Shown here piece after piece: positions 33,361 through 44,850 of a stretch of DNA of 64,000 nucleotides; position 1 is the first letter of the stretch, and the number at the start of each line of letters is the position of its first letter. The DNA lies in assembly GCF_001704415.2 (NCBI RefSeq), contig NC_030820.1, forward strand, positions 46,792,036 through 46,856,035, written 5' to 3'. The notes under the pieces were generated by a model. That model had not been told where the DNA came from. It did not search any database and saw nothing but the letters and a program-made list of their open reading frames with translations. Source of the DNA: Capra hircus. Its lineage: Eukaryota > Chordata > Mammalia > Artiodactyla > Bovidae. Made by a program: the position numbers and the translations under genes.

Positions 33361-34145
33361 GTGGTTGTCAGTTGCTGTTCAATCCCTAAGTCATACCCGA
33401 CTCTGAGACCCCATGTACTGCAGCATGCCAGGCTCCCCTCTCCTTCATGAGCTCCCAGAGTTTGCTCAGATTCACGTCCTTTGAGTTGGTGAGGCTATTT
33501 AACCATCTCATTCATTGCCACTCCTTTCTCCTTTTTCCTCCTTTCCCAGCATCAGAATCTTTTCCAATAAATTGGCTTTTCCCATCAGGTGGCCAAAGTA
33601 TTGGAGCTTCAGCTTCAGCATCAGTCCTTCCAATGAATATTGAGGGTTGATTTTTTAGAAATGACTGGTTTGATCTCCTTGCAGTCCAAGGGACTCTCAA
33701 GAGTCTTCTCCAACACCACAATTTGAAAGCATCAATTCTTTGGCCCTCAACCTTCTTTATGGTCCAACTTTCACATCCATGCATGATTATTGGAAAAACC
33801 GTAGCTTTGACTATGCAGACCCTTGGCAGCAAAGTGATGTCTTTGCTTTTTAATATCTAGTCTAGGTTTGTCATTGTCGCCTTCTAAGGAGCAAGTATCT
33901 TTTAATTTCATGGCTGCAGTCATTGTCTGCAGCGATTTTGGAGGCCAAGAAAATAAAATCTTTCACTATTTCCACTTTTTCCCCTTCTTTTTGCCATGAA
34001 GTGTTGGGACCAGATGCCATGATCTTAGTTTTTTGAATATTGAGTTTTAGGTCAGCTTTTTCACTCTTTTTTCATCCTCATCAAGACGCTCTTCAGTTCT
34101 TCACTTTCTACCATTAGAGTGGTATCATCTGAACGTCTGAGAGAG

Positions 34146-34279
34146 ACAGTTGTTCAATCATATCCAACTTTTTGGGACCCCATGGACTGTATCCCACCAG
34201 GCTCCTCTGTCCATGGGATTCTCCAGGCAGGAATACTGGCCATTCCTTTCTCCAGGGGATCTTCCCAACCCAGGGATCC
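34146..34279 (-). mobile_element. Bov-tA fragment inside the 33-36 kb BovB
   Basis: Reverse BovA body (ccatgggattctccaggcag) through gatcttcccaacccagggatcc. It ends where BovB resumes at gatccacacaatcagagg; both sequences share ggatc/gatcca at the join, consistent with a microhomology deletion that removed the SINE head and about 0.4 kb of BovB. Confidence 0.8.
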
Positions 34280-34636
34280 ACACAATCAGAGGCTTTAGCA
34301 TAGTCAATGAAGCAAAAGTAGATGTTTTTCTGGAATTCCTTTGCTTTCTCTATGATCCAATGGATGCTGGTAATTTGATTTCTGGTTCCTCTGCCTTTTC
34401 TAAACTCAGTTTGTATTTCTAGAAGCTCTCAGTGCATGTATTGATGAAACCTAGCTTGAAGGATTTTGAGTATAACCTTACTAGCATGTGAAATGAGTGC
34501 AATTATATGGTACTTGGAACATTCTTTGGCATTGGCCATCTTTGGGATTGGAATGAACACTGAACTTTTCTAGTCCTGTGGCCACTGCTGAGTTTTCCAA
34601 ATTTGCTTACATATTGAGTGTGGCACTTTAACAGCA

Positions 34637-35626
34637 TTATCTTAGAATTGGCAATAGCTCAACTGGAATTTCATCACCTTCACTAGCTTTGTTTGTAGTA
34701 ATGCTTCCTAAGGCCCACTTGACTTCACATTCCAGGATGTCTGGCTCTAGGTGACTGACCACACCATCTTGCTTATCCCAGTCATCAAAGCCTTTTTTGT
34801 TTAGTTCTTCTACATATTCTTGCCACCTCTTAATATCTTCTGCTTCTGTAAGATCCTTACTGTTTCTGTCCTTTATCGTGCCCATGCTTGCATGAAATGT
34901 TCCCTTGATATCTCCAGTTTTCTTGAAGAAATCTCTAATCTTTCCCATTCTATTGTTTTCCTTTATTTCTTTCCACTGTTCATTTAAGAAAGCCTTGTTG
35001 TCTCTCCTTGCTATTCTCTGGAACTCTGCATTCAAATGGGTATATCTTTCCCTCTCTCATTTTCCTTTTACTTCTCTTCTTTCTCCAGCTATTTGTAAAG
35101 CCTCTTCAGACAATCAATTTGCCTTGCATTTCTTCTTCTTGGGGATGATTTTGGTCACCACTTCCTGTACAATGTTGTGATATTCTGTCCATAGTTCCTC
35201 AGGCACTCTGTCTACCAGATCTAATTCCCTGAGTAATAGACTCATCACCTCCACTGTATAATCATAAGGGATTTGATTTATGTTGTACCTGAATGGCCTA
35301 GTAGTTTTCTCTACTTTCTTCAATTTAAGTCTAAATGTGGCAGTAAGGAGCTCACGATCTGAGCCACAGTCAGCTCCAAGTCTTGTTTTTGCTGCCTGTA
35401 TAGAACTTCTCCATCTTTGGCTGCAAAGAATATAATCAATCTGATTTCGATATTGACCATTGATGATGTCCACGCATAGAGTCATCTTGTGTTGTTGGAA
35501 AAGGGTGTGTGCTATGACCAGTGTGTTCTCTTGACAAAACTCTGTTAGGCTTTGCCCTGTTTCATTCTGTACTCCAAGGTCAAACTTGCCTGTCACTCCA
35601 GGTGTCTTCCTACTTTTGCATTCCAA
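34637..35626 (-). pseudogene. BovB ORF, linker and C-terminal endonuclease, decayed
   Basis: Open pieces 34637-35035 and 35114-35626. The second carries GKFDLGVQNETGQSL, DYILCSQRW and GADCGSDRELL (H to R at the SDH motif, a likely inactivating change). Frameshifts near 35040 and 35630. Confidence 0.8.
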
Positions 35627-35699
35627 TCTTCTATGAAAAGGACATCTTTTTTCTTGGGTGTTAGTTCTAGAAGGTCTTGTAGGTCTTCAGTGAAGTAGA

Positions 35700-36044
35700 T
35701 CATGAGAGAAGTAGGTCATGTAGTAGGTCAACTTCAGCTTCTTTGGCACTAGTGGTTGTGGCATAGACTTGGATTACTGTGATGTTGAACGGTTTGCTTT
35801 GGAAACCAACGAAGGTCATTCTGTCATTTTTGAGATTGCACCCAAATACTGCATTTTGGACTCTTTTGTTGACTATGAAGACTGCTTCATTTCTTCTAAG
35901 GAATTCTTGCCCACAATGGTAGATATAATGGACATCTGAATTAAATTTTCCCATTTCCATCCATTTTAGTTCACTGATTCCTAAGATGTCAATGTTCACT
36001 CTTGTCATCTCCTGCTTGACCATGTCCAATTTACCTTGATTCAT
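35700..36044 (-). pseudogene. BovB ORF, N-terminal endonuclease, decayed
   Basis: Starts MNQGKL and includes GISELKW, retaining the glutamate that is lysine in the three younger copies. The DLLHDLLLS end marks loss of the TPKKDV block by frameshift. Confidence 0.82.
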
Positions 36045-36459
36045 GGACCTAACATTCTAGAATAGTGTTCTTTACAGCTTCAGACTTTACTTTCACCACC
36101 AAACACATCCACAACTGAGCATCATTTCTCCTTTGGCCCAGTCACTTCATTCTTTCTGGAGCTATTAGTAACTGCCCTCCACTCTTCTCCAGGAGCATAT
36201 TGGACACCTTCTGATCTGGGGGGCTCATCTTCTGATGTCACATCTTTTTTGCCTCTTCACTGTTCTTGGGGTTCCAAGCAAAGAATACTAGAGTGGTTTG
36301 CCATTTCCTCCTCCATTTTGTGGACCACATTTTCTCAGAACTCTTCACTGTGATCCATCTGTCTTGGGTGGCCCTGCATGGCATGGCTTATAGCTTTACT
36401 GAGTTATACAAGCCCTTTGATCATGACAAGGCTGTGATCCACAAAGGGGTGGTTGTCAG

Positions 36460-37413
36460 GATGTACTCAAAAATCAAATGTTCATATCCTTAGATGCCCT
36501 GTAAAACCTGGATGGTAAAACTGGGAGTGGCAATATATTTGACTCCAGTCATTAGGGAATGTCTCGGCTCAGAAAGTATGGATCACTAAACTATGTGTGG
36601 CTTAATCCAGGGAAGGAGCAAGTCAAGAACACACAGTTATCTGGACAGATAAAGAAACAGGTGTGGAGACGGGGAGCTGGAGAAAGACTAGGACATGAAT
36701 ATACTTATAAGGATGTATAGATTTATCATTATAGCAATATGTATAGAGGTGAATATAGATACCAATAAGTGCATGTAGAGAGAGAGGTATAAACAGAAAA
36801 GTGTAAAGAAGTGTTATACATGAGAGTTCATTTCCCTATGTATGATGATAGTGCAAGTAGGAGTTTTTCCCTTTCGCTCATCAAACACATTGTAGTTTTC
36901 CTAAAATGAACTTGTGTATCATTTGTGCAAAAGAAAACCTTTTTTTAAAAAAAAGAGAAGACAAGACTAAAGATACAGAAAAAGTGTAAAGCATTTTGTA
37001 GGAAATGCTTCAGACTAACAGACACATTCAGTTATCTCACATCTAGTTAGGGTATCGAGGCAAGTAGAGGGCTTCCATCATCAGGAAAAAGGGGAAATCT
37101 TTAAAGCTATGTGCATGGTCCCAATTAGTTAATAATATAACTGACTATATTTTATTTCTGTGAAATAGTTACTATCACCAAATGACCATCTTTGATAAAT
37201 ATCCAATTTTAAACCAAGCTGTTCCAGGACTGAGTAGTGCTTCTTTGTGGGTATTTCTGATCCAGAAAGGCTTTTTAACATGCACATTACTTTCAGAACC
37301 TGCAGCACATTCTTTTATTAATGATAATATACAAATAGGTCCGTGATAAAATGGATTCATCTTATTGTAAATGATTCTTATCCTCTGAGGAAGGATTTGT
37401 TATATGAAGCATC
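36460..37413. other. Unique DNA, no gene seen
   Basis: Purine-rich stretches and short AT-rich tracts. No exon-like or repeat-family signal. Confidence 0.4.
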
Positions 37414-37431
37414 AAAAGTTATTATTAACCA

Positions 37432-37711
37432 GCGTTTCCTGCTGGTCCAGTGGTTAAGAATCTGCCTTACAATGGAAGGGACACTGGTTTGATCCCTGGT
37501 CTGGAAAGAGCCCACAAGCCATGGAACAATTAGACCTGTGCACCACAATTACTAAGCCAGTGCTCTAGATCCCGTGCTCTGCAGCGAGAGAATCCGGAGC
37601 ACCACAGCGGAGAGCAGCTCTGCACGTGGCAACTCGAGAAAAGCCCCCATGCAGCAACAAAGACCCACCACAGCCAAAAAATTAAATAAAGTAAAAAATA
37701 AATCTAAAAGA
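37432..37711 (+). mobile_element. CHR-2-type SINE with 18-bp TSD
   Basis: cgtttcctgctggtccagtg head, cacaattactaagccagtgc body, A-rich tail. Flanked by aaaagttattattaacca (37414-37431) and aaaagttattactaacca (37712-37729). Confidence 0.92.
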
Positions 37712-37754
37712 AAAAGTTATTACTAACCATGTGGGAGAACTAAGACAGTGAAGC

Positions 37755-38350
37755 ATTGTATTAGTTGCCTGTTTCTGTGTAAAAATCACCATAAACTTAC
37801 CAGCTTGAAACACACCTCTTTATTATCTTACACTTCTCTATAGTTCAGGTATCTGGGCAGGTTTGGCTTGTTTTTCTGCTCAGGGTCTCACAAGGTTGAA
37901 AATTGAGGTGGGAGTAGGCTACATTCTTCTCTGGAGTTTCTACTGTGGTTCTTTCAAACTCCTTCTGATGTGGGCAGAATTCAGTTCCTTGAAGTTTAGA
38001 GAACTGAGGGCTCTTTCTTCACTGGCTGATGACTGGGGACTTCTCTCTCAGTTTCTTAATGCCAGTCACATTCCTTTTCATGTGATCCCTGCAGTCTTCA
38101 AACCAGGAATGACATGTAAAGTCATTCTTATTCTGTGAATCATTTTTTACTTCTGCCTTCCACTTCTTTTAAAAGGCTCGCATAAGTTGATCAGGACTAC
38201 CCAGATAACCTCTGTATTTTAAAGTTCCTCTGGATTGGGAACTTTAATTAGTAATTGCAACAGCACCTTCCAGCAGTACCTAGGCTAGTGTTTGTTGGAT
38301 ATCCAGGGGATGAGAATCTGAGGTGGAGGGAATCCATCTTTAGAATTCTG
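37755..38350 (+). mobile_element. Old mammalian interspersed repeat, same family as 19626-20100
   Basis: tattagttgcctgtttctgt start, cagggtctcacaaggttgaa (37883-37902), cagaattcagttccttgaag (37975-37994), ccatctttagaattctgcc end (38335-38353). Near complete, about 600 bp; unnamed. Confidence 0.55.
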
Positions 38351-38570
38351 CCAGGCATGAAATATTCAACTTGAGATGAACCAAATGCCCTACTTGAAAA
38401 AATAGCTCAAAGTGCTATTTTCAGCACATACAGAAATTATTAAAATAGTGTTAAGTAATATTAAAGTTCTAAATAATTAAAATAATTTTAAATAATGTGT
38501 TTGCTATTAGTTCAGCAGATAAATTTCTTAAAAAAAAAAAGAACTTAAGAAAGAGCTGAATATGGATAAA

Positions 38571-38761
38571 TGAGTGAGTGTAAGTCATTCAGTTGTATCA
38601 GACTCTTTGCTCATGGACTATAGAGTCCGTGGCATCTCCAGGCCAGAATACTGGAGTGGGTAGCCTTTCCCTTCTCCAGGGTATCTTCCCAACCCAGGGA
38701 TCAAGCCTAGGTTTCCCACATTGCAGATGTATTCTTTACCAGCTGAGCTACAAGGAAACCC
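38571..38761 (-). mobile_element. Bov-tA SINE
   Basis: gtcattcagttgtatcagac to gagctacaaggaaaccc. Flanked by atggataaa at 38562-38570 and 38762-38770. Confidence 0.88.
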
Positions 38762-38774
38762 ATGGATAAACAAA

Positions 38775-39372
38775 ATGTGTTACACACATACAGTGGATAT
38801 TATTCAGCCTTAAAAAGAAAGGACATTCTGACACATGCTACAACTGATAAACCTTGAAGACATTATACTAAGTGAAATAAGCCATTCACAAAAGGACAAA
38901 TGTATGATTCCACTTACACGAGGTACCTAGGGTAGCCAGATTAAAAGAAACAGAAATTAGAATGGTGGTTGGCAGTGCTGGCGAGAGGGAAAATGAGGAG
39001 TCAGTGCACCCACTAAAGGTGCAGAATTTTTTTGCAAAAAGAAAAGAATTCTTGAGATGGATGGTGCTGATGGTTGCACAAGAATGTGAATGTACTTAAT
39101 GCTGCTAAGTGAAGTCACTCAGTCATGTCCGACTCTTTGTGACACTACGTGCCAGGCTCTTCCATCCATGGAATTCTCCAGGCAAGAGTACCGGAGTGGG
39201 TTGCCATGCCCTCCTCCAGGGGATCTTCTTGACCCAGGGACTGAACCTGTGACTCTTACGTCTACCTGCACTGGTAGGCAGGTTCTTTACCACTAGCGCC
39301 ACCAGGGAAGCCCCCAAATGGTTAAGATGGCAAAGTTTATGTTATGTGTACTTTACCACAGTTTTTTGAAAG
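38775..39372 (+). mobile_element. L1M 3' UTR, split by Bov-tA
   Basis: attattcagccttaaaaaga (38797), tgattccacttacacgaggt (38905), gatggttgcacaagaatgtg (39068), interrupted at 39098, resuming caaatggttaagatggcaaa (39314) and ending accacagttttttgaa. Confidence 0.75.
39098..39313 (-). mobile_element. Bov-tA SINE inside L1M
   Basis: tgctgctaagtgaagtcact to cgccaccagggaagccccc. It sits between the L1 blocks gtacttaat and aaatggtta. Confidence 0.9.
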
Positions 39373-39949
39373 AAGAGTTGTATAAAATAAATAATGATGA
39401 ACAATGAAACTAATAAAACATTGAACTAAGTCTAAGTAATTCTTGTTTATGCTACTGTTAAAAACATTACTGATATAAAAATAGTTATTAAAAGAATTTA
39501 AAAAATTTTCACTATGAATAATAAAAGTTTAAATGATTTAAATAGAAACTAGGAGGCAAGAGAAGAGGAAAGAAGAAAAATTGCGTTTTAATTACCTTAC
39601 CAAATGAAAGCAATAGATTCTGTTTCATTGATGACATCTGACTAAAAAATATAAGTTCAGATGTCTTTAAATTTCAAAGGTAATCACATAAAATAAAGAT
39701 GAGATATATAGCTTCCAAATCATTTGATGGAAAAAAATAAATCAAGAGTAGGACAGCAGGATTTGAAGTGCTTAGCTTCAAATCCTAACTCCACCACTTC
39801 TAAATAGTAATTCTGAAAGCTGCAGTAACAGGAATTAGTTACAATACAATTTCAATGGGAAACTAACAAGTATTTAATAACTTCAACTCTACAGAAATAT
39901 GTGTGTATAGTAAAACCAAAGAAAAGGAACTCAGGTGTCTTGAAAGCTT
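39373..39949. other. AT-rich unique DNA
   Basis: The 39760-39810 segment (cttcaaatcctaactccacc) looks like a MIR fragment in reverse; otherwise nothing recognised. Confidence 0.4.
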
Positions 39950-40425
39950 ACCATGACCAAAAATGTGCCAGATAGTTCATGTACATTCTCTTATTTATTC
40001 TTCACTACAACCATAGTGAAAGTCATATAGTTGTGTCCAACTCTTTGCGATCCCATGGACTATACAGTCCATGGAATTCTCCAGGCCAGAATACTGGAGT
40101 GGGTAGGCTTTCCCTTCTCCAGGGGATCTTTCCAACTCAGGGATCAAACCCAGGTCTCCTGCATTTTAGGTGGATTCTTTACCAGCTGAGCCACAAGGGA
40201 AGTCCAAGAATATGGGAGTGGGTAGCTTATCCCTTCTCCAGTGGATCTTCCTGACCCAGGAATCAAACCGGAGTCTCTTGCATTGCAGGTGATTCTTTAC
40301 CAGCTGAGCTCTCATAACTTTATGTCAACTTTACATCTGATGTCAAGTAATTTCTGTAACCTTACACAAAGTATTAAGTGGCAGACCCAGAATTTGAGCC
40401 CCAAATTAACTGACTCTAGAAAATA
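39950..40425 (+). mobile_element. MIR SINE, split by a Bov-tA
   Basis: Left arm gtgccagatagttcatgtac...cttcactacaaccatag (39964-40016). Right arm cataactttatgtc...taaccttacacaaagtatta (40313-40376), followed by gtggcagacccagaatttga. The order matches MIR with the SINE inserted between its halves. Confidence 0.65.
40017..40311 (-). mobile_element. Bov-tA SINE with partial tandem duplication
   Basis: 40017-40205 is a full reverse Bov-tA. 40206-40311 repeats its tRNA-proximal half (gaatatgggagtgggtagct ... ctttaccagctgagct) at about 80% identity. The two halves differ enough that the duplication is old, or derives from a second SINE. Confidence 0.82.
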
Positions 40426-40688
40426 AATTCTTGAGACAAGACTGGGATAGAAAGTTAAGAGGGCTGGTAATACTAAGAGTATTTCTAATTTTGATTTTTT
40501 TTACTACTATTAGGTTATCTTATCTTTAAAAACTATGGTTATATTTTCAAACAACAGCAAGTTTTAAAATTGGTACACAATAGCATGTGTGCTATGAATA
40601 CAATTACACACAAAAATATCTTCAAATGAAAAAAACTGGAACCAAACATGAAATAAGTGGGATTGTGTTAAGGGAGAGGGCTGAGGGT

Positions 40689-40814
40689 GAAAAAAAATTT
40701 TTTTTTGGCCACACCACAAGGCTTGTGGAATATTAGTTCCCTGACCAGGGATCGAACCCAGGTCATCGTCAGTGAAAGTTCTGAGTCCTAACCACTGGAC
40801 AACCAGGGAATTCC
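40689..40814 (-). mobile_element. CHR-1-type SINE
   Basis: tttttttttggccacaccac tail side, agggatcgaacccaggtcat B-box region, ccaaccagggaattcc head. Flanked by ctgagggt at 40681-40688 and 40815-40822. Confidence 0.88.
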
Positions 40815-40822
40815 CTGAGGGT

Positions 40823-41200
40823 AATTATTTTTATGTACAATTTTAAAATGTTGCATTATTTTCAATAACAACAGTTAAAAAGTAAAGGAGAAAAAGGAGA
40901 GAGGAAGTTAAACACTGAAATTTAAAATTCTGGCTCACCCAAGTAGGAGGAGTGGTCTGCTTTGATGTGTCTCAAGACCCAGAATTCACTTAGTTTGGCC
41001 TCTAAGTTCACTGGAGCAACTTCAGCATGGTGATGGGCAGATGGTGGCCACACTGAGGTTTTCTGAGTCCTCTGTAGCAAACCAGGTCAAAAAATAAACA
41101 CAACAATGCGTTGACTCATTTCTGCTCTTGTTCCCTCATTTTAGGGGGCTTGACAAGTAAATATTTGGGCTGCACAAAGTCAACAGACTTTGGCCCTCTG
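40823..41200. other. Unique DNA, no gene seen
   Basis: Nothing recognised. Confidence 0.4.
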
Positions 41201-41211
41201 TGGTCTGTATT

Positions 41212-41332
41212 AGTGAAGTCGCTCAGTCATGTCCAACTCTTTGTGACCCCATGGACTGTAGCCTACCAGGCTCCTCTGTCCATGGGATTTTCCAGGCAAT
41301 AGTACTGGAGTGGATTGCCACCTCCTCCAAGA
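41212..41332 (-). mobile_element. BovA monomer with 11-bp TSD
   Basis: gtgaagtcgctcagtcatg to attgccacctcctccaaga. Flanked by tggtctgtatt at 41201-41211 and 41333-41343. Confidence 0.92.
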
Positions 41333-41343
41333 TGGTCTGTATT

Positions 41344-41796
41344 GGGACCATCTATATGCCCAGAATAGCCTTTGGACAACAGAAACTCGTGGACTTTTGT
41401 GATACTCTTGAGGGCAACTTAACCTCTCCCAAGGTCCAGGAATCAGGGCGAGGGATATTAATAATCTAGGGATATCCACAGAGGCAAAGCTCTGAATGGA
41501 GCCGAGGCTAAGAAACAGTGGAAGAACAAGTACCAAGATGGGTCAAACTGCAGACCTGGGGTCTACCTTAATTCCAGAAAATAGAAGCTTATTGTCTGAG
41601 GACATTCCTAAAGGGCTGCGGCTCTGCCTGCTGAGTTGCACTGCCCTGTCTTCAAAGTCCCTCCTAATCTGCCAAAACTGGGAGATGGAACAGAGAAACG
41701 TTTGCGCCTGGTACCGCATGAACTTGGATGGTTCCAAAAATGACTTTCATTGACTTTGTATGTCCTCTTCTCATCCCCAGCTTGTCACACCTACTT
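41344..41796. other. Unique DNA, no gene seen
   Basis: An 85-codon frame at 41496-41753 overlaps a 64-codon antisense frame. No domain and no splice context that I trust. Confidence 0.4.
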
Positions 41797-41920
41797 GTTG
41801 TTGTCCAGTCACGAAGTCATGTCCAGCTCTTTGCAAACCCATGGGCTGCAGTATGCCAGGCCTTCCCAATCCTGGAGTTTGCCCAAGTTCATGTTCAGTG
41901 AATTGGTAATGCCATCCAAG
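41797..41920 (-). mobile_element. BovB 3'-terminal fragment
   Basis: tgttgttgtccagtcacgaa to aattggtaatgccatccaag. Only the last ~120 bp of BovB, diverged. Confidence 0.8.
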
Positions 41921-42066
41921 AAATAATCCTGCTAAAATACAAATGTGAGTGTATTGCTTCCCTCATAAATGAAAAGCTTCAAGGACTCCTCAGTGCCTGC
42001 CTCCTCAGTGCCTGCTATTTTCCTAGTCTGTCATCATCTGACATTAACCAACTCTGCAGATACGTG

Positions 42067-42270
42067 AAAGAAAGTGAAAGTGTTAGTCAGTCATGTCCAA
42101 CTCTTTAAGACCCCATGGACTGTAGCCCTCCAGGCTCCTCTGTCCATGGGATTCTCCAGGCAAGAATGCTGGAGTGGGTTTCCATTCCCTTCTCCAGGGG
42201 ATGTTCCTGACCCAGGGATTGAACCCAGGTCTTCTGCATTGCAGGTAGATTCTTCACTGGCTGAGCCCCT
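42067..42270 (-). mobile_element. Bov-tA SINE
   Basis: aagaaagtgaaagtgttagt tail to cactggctgagcccctac. Weak TSD: cagatacgtga (42056-42066) versus caggtacttga (42271-42281). Confidence 0.85.
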
Positions 42271-42281
42271 ACAGGTACTTG

Positions 42282-42826
42282 ACTTTGGTCAAATCAACCT
42301 AGTCACCATCCCATTGAGATACTTGCTTGTTCCTCCCTACCTTTGGGACTGTGTGTGCACAGGTCTCTCCACCTCTCCAAAACTGAACCGGCTTGGGGCA
42401 TATAACAAAAGTTTCAGTAGAAATGAACTGGAAAATGACCATGTATATGGTAGTTATCTTTGTGAATGTAGGAGTTACAATGGAAAAATGCCAATGAGAG
42501 AGTTGGAGGAGAAGATGACCCTTTTTGAAGAAAATATTTTCCAAACAGTTTCCTAAAAACACTCCTCCTGGAGATATCAGTACATGTCATTGCAATCTGT
42601 GTCCTCCTGGGAGTGTCATAGTGTCCATAAGGGCATGACAGAAGTCATGTGATTAAAGAAAAAAAACCCTAGCATTTAGCCCAGAATTTCCCAAATGTAT
42701 TTGATTATGGAACTCTGATTTACTGTCACACCTATTAGAATCCCTTAGAAGAAGCATTTTATAGGATATGACTGAGAAATATTACTTTAAGTTGGTCCTT
42801 TTTCACTGGGATTTTTGAATCCCAGT
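42282..42826. other. Unique DNA, no gene seen
   Basis: The distal part of a 160-codon frame that starts in the Bov-tA falls here. It has no family similarity, and its start lies in repeat DNA. Confidence 0.4.
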
Positions 42827-42838
42827 AGTCTTTTCCCT

Positions 42839-43050
42839 GGGCTTCCCTGGTGGCTCAGAGGTTAAAGTGTCTGCCTCCAATATGGGAGACCCGGGTTCGA
42901 TCCCTGGGTCGGGAAGATCCCCTGGAGAAGGAAATGGGAATCCACTCCAGTATTCTTGCCTGGAGAATCCCATGGATGGAGAAACCTAGTAGGTTACAGT
43001 CCATGGGGTCACAAAGAGTCAGACACGACTGAGCGACTTCACCTCACTGG
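42839..43050 (+). mobile_element. Bov-tA SINE with 12-bp TSD
   Basis: gggcttccctggtggctcag head with near-consensus A and B boxes (ggttcgatccctgg), ending gcgacttcacctcactgg. Flanked by agtcttttccct at 42827-42838 and 43051-43062. Near-consensus, so relatively young. Confidence 0.94.
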
Positions 43051-43239
43051 AGTCTTTTCCCTAAATGCCCATAAATATAAATATTTGGAAAGAGTCTTGA
43101 GAGACCAGTTGTCTCCCAATATTTCTTCTCCCCTTTTTCCAGAACAACAAATTTTATTTGGGCACATGGCTTCCAAGAATAAAGTCAAGATGCTATACCA
43201 CCTTGGACATTTTTGTGAGAGAAAAAACTATTTCTATCT

Positions 43240-43449
43240 GAGTTGCTCAGTCATGTCCAACTTTTAGCAGCCCCATGAAATTTAGCCTTCCAGGCTTCTT
43301 TGTCCATGGAATTTTTCAGTCAAGAATGCTGGTGTGGAATGTCATTTCCTACTCTAGGAGATCTTCCTGACCCAGGGACCGAAACTGTGTCTCTTGCATC
43401 TTCTGCATTGACAAGCGGATTCCTTACCACTAGGGCAATTGAAAAGCCC
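43240..43449 (-). mobile_element. Bov-tA SINE with 10-bp TSD
   Basis: gagttgctcagtcatgtcca to gggcaattgaaaagccc. Flanked by atttctatct at 43230-43239 and 43450-43459. Confidence 0.9.
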
Positions 43450-43459
43450 ATTTCTATCT

Positions 43460-43859
43460 TCTTCGGGTGGTATTATTTTCTATCTCTGTCACTTGCAGCA
43501 AGCCTATATTCTCACAAATGCAGTTACCATTTTATTCCTCTGTCTAACCAGAACAGTGTCCCTATCACTTAGGGAATGCTTTCCTACTTTCCAACAAAGC
43601 AGTTCTTGGGGAGTCTGCAGAGTACCATTTTCCTGTCCATTGTAAGGGTTGTAGGAATGGACATAGGATCCACTCTGGCCAAACGCAATGCTTTCTGGGA
43701 TTTTTCTACCTGAAGCTGGCTCCTTACCAGTTATGAGGCTATCAGAGCATGAACTGAAGCTTCCTAAGGATCTAGTTCTGAAATAGGAGGGAAGGGGACA
43801 GGGCACAAACTTTAAAAGAATGCCATAGCCACAGGTCATGACATAAATGGTTAGAAACA
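43460..43859. other. Unique DNA, no gene seen
   Basis: Nothing recognised; minus-strand frame 43504-43860 (118 codons) has no domain. Confidence 0.4.
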
Positions 43860-44322
43860 ACTAGGTCCAAGATGGAAGACAAGACTTCCATTAGACTTTG
43901 AGCCTCAGCATACACTAATTGTAACACATCAGTATGCTAAATGACACATCCATAGGCACCATGGCAGTTCCAAGGCCAACCATAAAAGGTCAAAAGTGGG
44001 TCATAGCCTGATTCTTGGAACTCCCCACCCCTTCCCCTAAATAGCTGAAATATTCCCACTTATTAGCCTGTGCAGTTAGCCACCCCTATAAAAACTGACA
44101 ACCCTGTACTCTAGTGCCACTCTCACCCTCTGAGGTGGCTTATACTCTGTTTGTGGACTGTGTTCTTCTCTAAATAAATCCACTTCTTACCCAGCACTTT
44201 GTCTCTCACTGAATTCTTTCTGCAATGAGACATTAAGAACCTGAGTTTCATAGAGTCCTGAGACCACGTGTGTGATCTCAATTAAAAGACCATGAGTTCA
44301 AGTCCCAATCCAAGTTGTACAG
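43860..44322 (+). mobile_element. Probable solo LTR of a class I-type endogenous retrovirus
   Basis: Promoter-to-polyA layout typical of an LTR: a TATAAAAA box (44097-44104), then AATAAA (44173-44178) 76 bp downstream, followed by a cttctta...tttgtctctcactg U5-like segment. The upstream part (gccatggcagttccaaggcc...cataaaaggtcaaaagtggg) resembles artiodactyl ERV LTRs. No internal gag/pol/env sequence on either side. Boundaries are approximate. Confidence 0.65.
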
Positions 44323-44631
44323 TTTCAGTTCCAGCCTTCTTATGGAGACTGATGGCCCAAGTAATTGGAGCCAACCAGCATAGTAACTTAGGTCTTATTC
44401 CCTGGAAACAGACTTTGAAAAGAGTTATGTGCGACAGATTCCTGAGGAAGGGCTTCTTAGGGGAAATGAGATGGGAGAAGACTGGGAAGAAAACCTGATT
44501 TAGGGCAGCATTTCAGGTGCAGTCCAGCCTCACCTGAGCTTTTGAGTTACCTTGCCCTCAGGCAAGAGAACTGGACTTTCCCTTCTCCTATGCTATCACT
44601 CATTGATTAAGGGCTGTCCCAGGAAATGTAG
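44323..44631. other. Unique DNA, no gene seen
   Basis: Nothing recognised. Confidence 0.4.
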
Positions 44632-44839
44632 GTGACACTAGGGATAAAGAACCTGCCTGCCATTGCAAGAGACATAGGAGACGTGGGTTTGATCCTTAAG
44701 TCAGGAAGATCCATTGGAGGAGGGCATGGCAACCCACTCCAGTATTCTTGCCTGGAGAATCTCATGGACAGAGAAGCCTGGTTGGCAACAGTCCATAGAG
44801 TCACAAAGATTCAGACACAACTGAGATGCCTTAGCATGC
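44632..44839 (+). mobile_element. Bov-tA SINE
   Basis: gtgacactagggataaagaa head (diverged), gatccattggaggagggcat body, ending actgagatgccttagcatgc. TSD aggaaatgtag (44621-44631) and agggaatgtag (44840-44850), one mismatch. Confidence 0.87.
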
Positions 44840-44850
44840 AGGGAATGTAG

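Larger units (their letters stand above)
33372..36448 (-). mobile_element. Full-length BovB LINE with 11-bp TSD, RT core replaced by SINE sequence
   Basis: Spans the BovB 3' end (33372) to the 5' UTR (about 36448) in one orientation and is flanked by gtggttgtcag at 33361-33371 and 36449-36459. Divergence is higher than in the 1 kb and 25 kb copies, so it is an older full-length insertion. Between 34141 and 34279 the RT palm (from YADD to the KAFDCVDH block) is absent and a Bov-tA piece lies in its place. Confidence 0.9.

Noticed and set aside
42074..42556. 160-codon frame
   Set aside because: It starts inside a reverse Bov-tA; the remainder has no recognisable domain or splice context.
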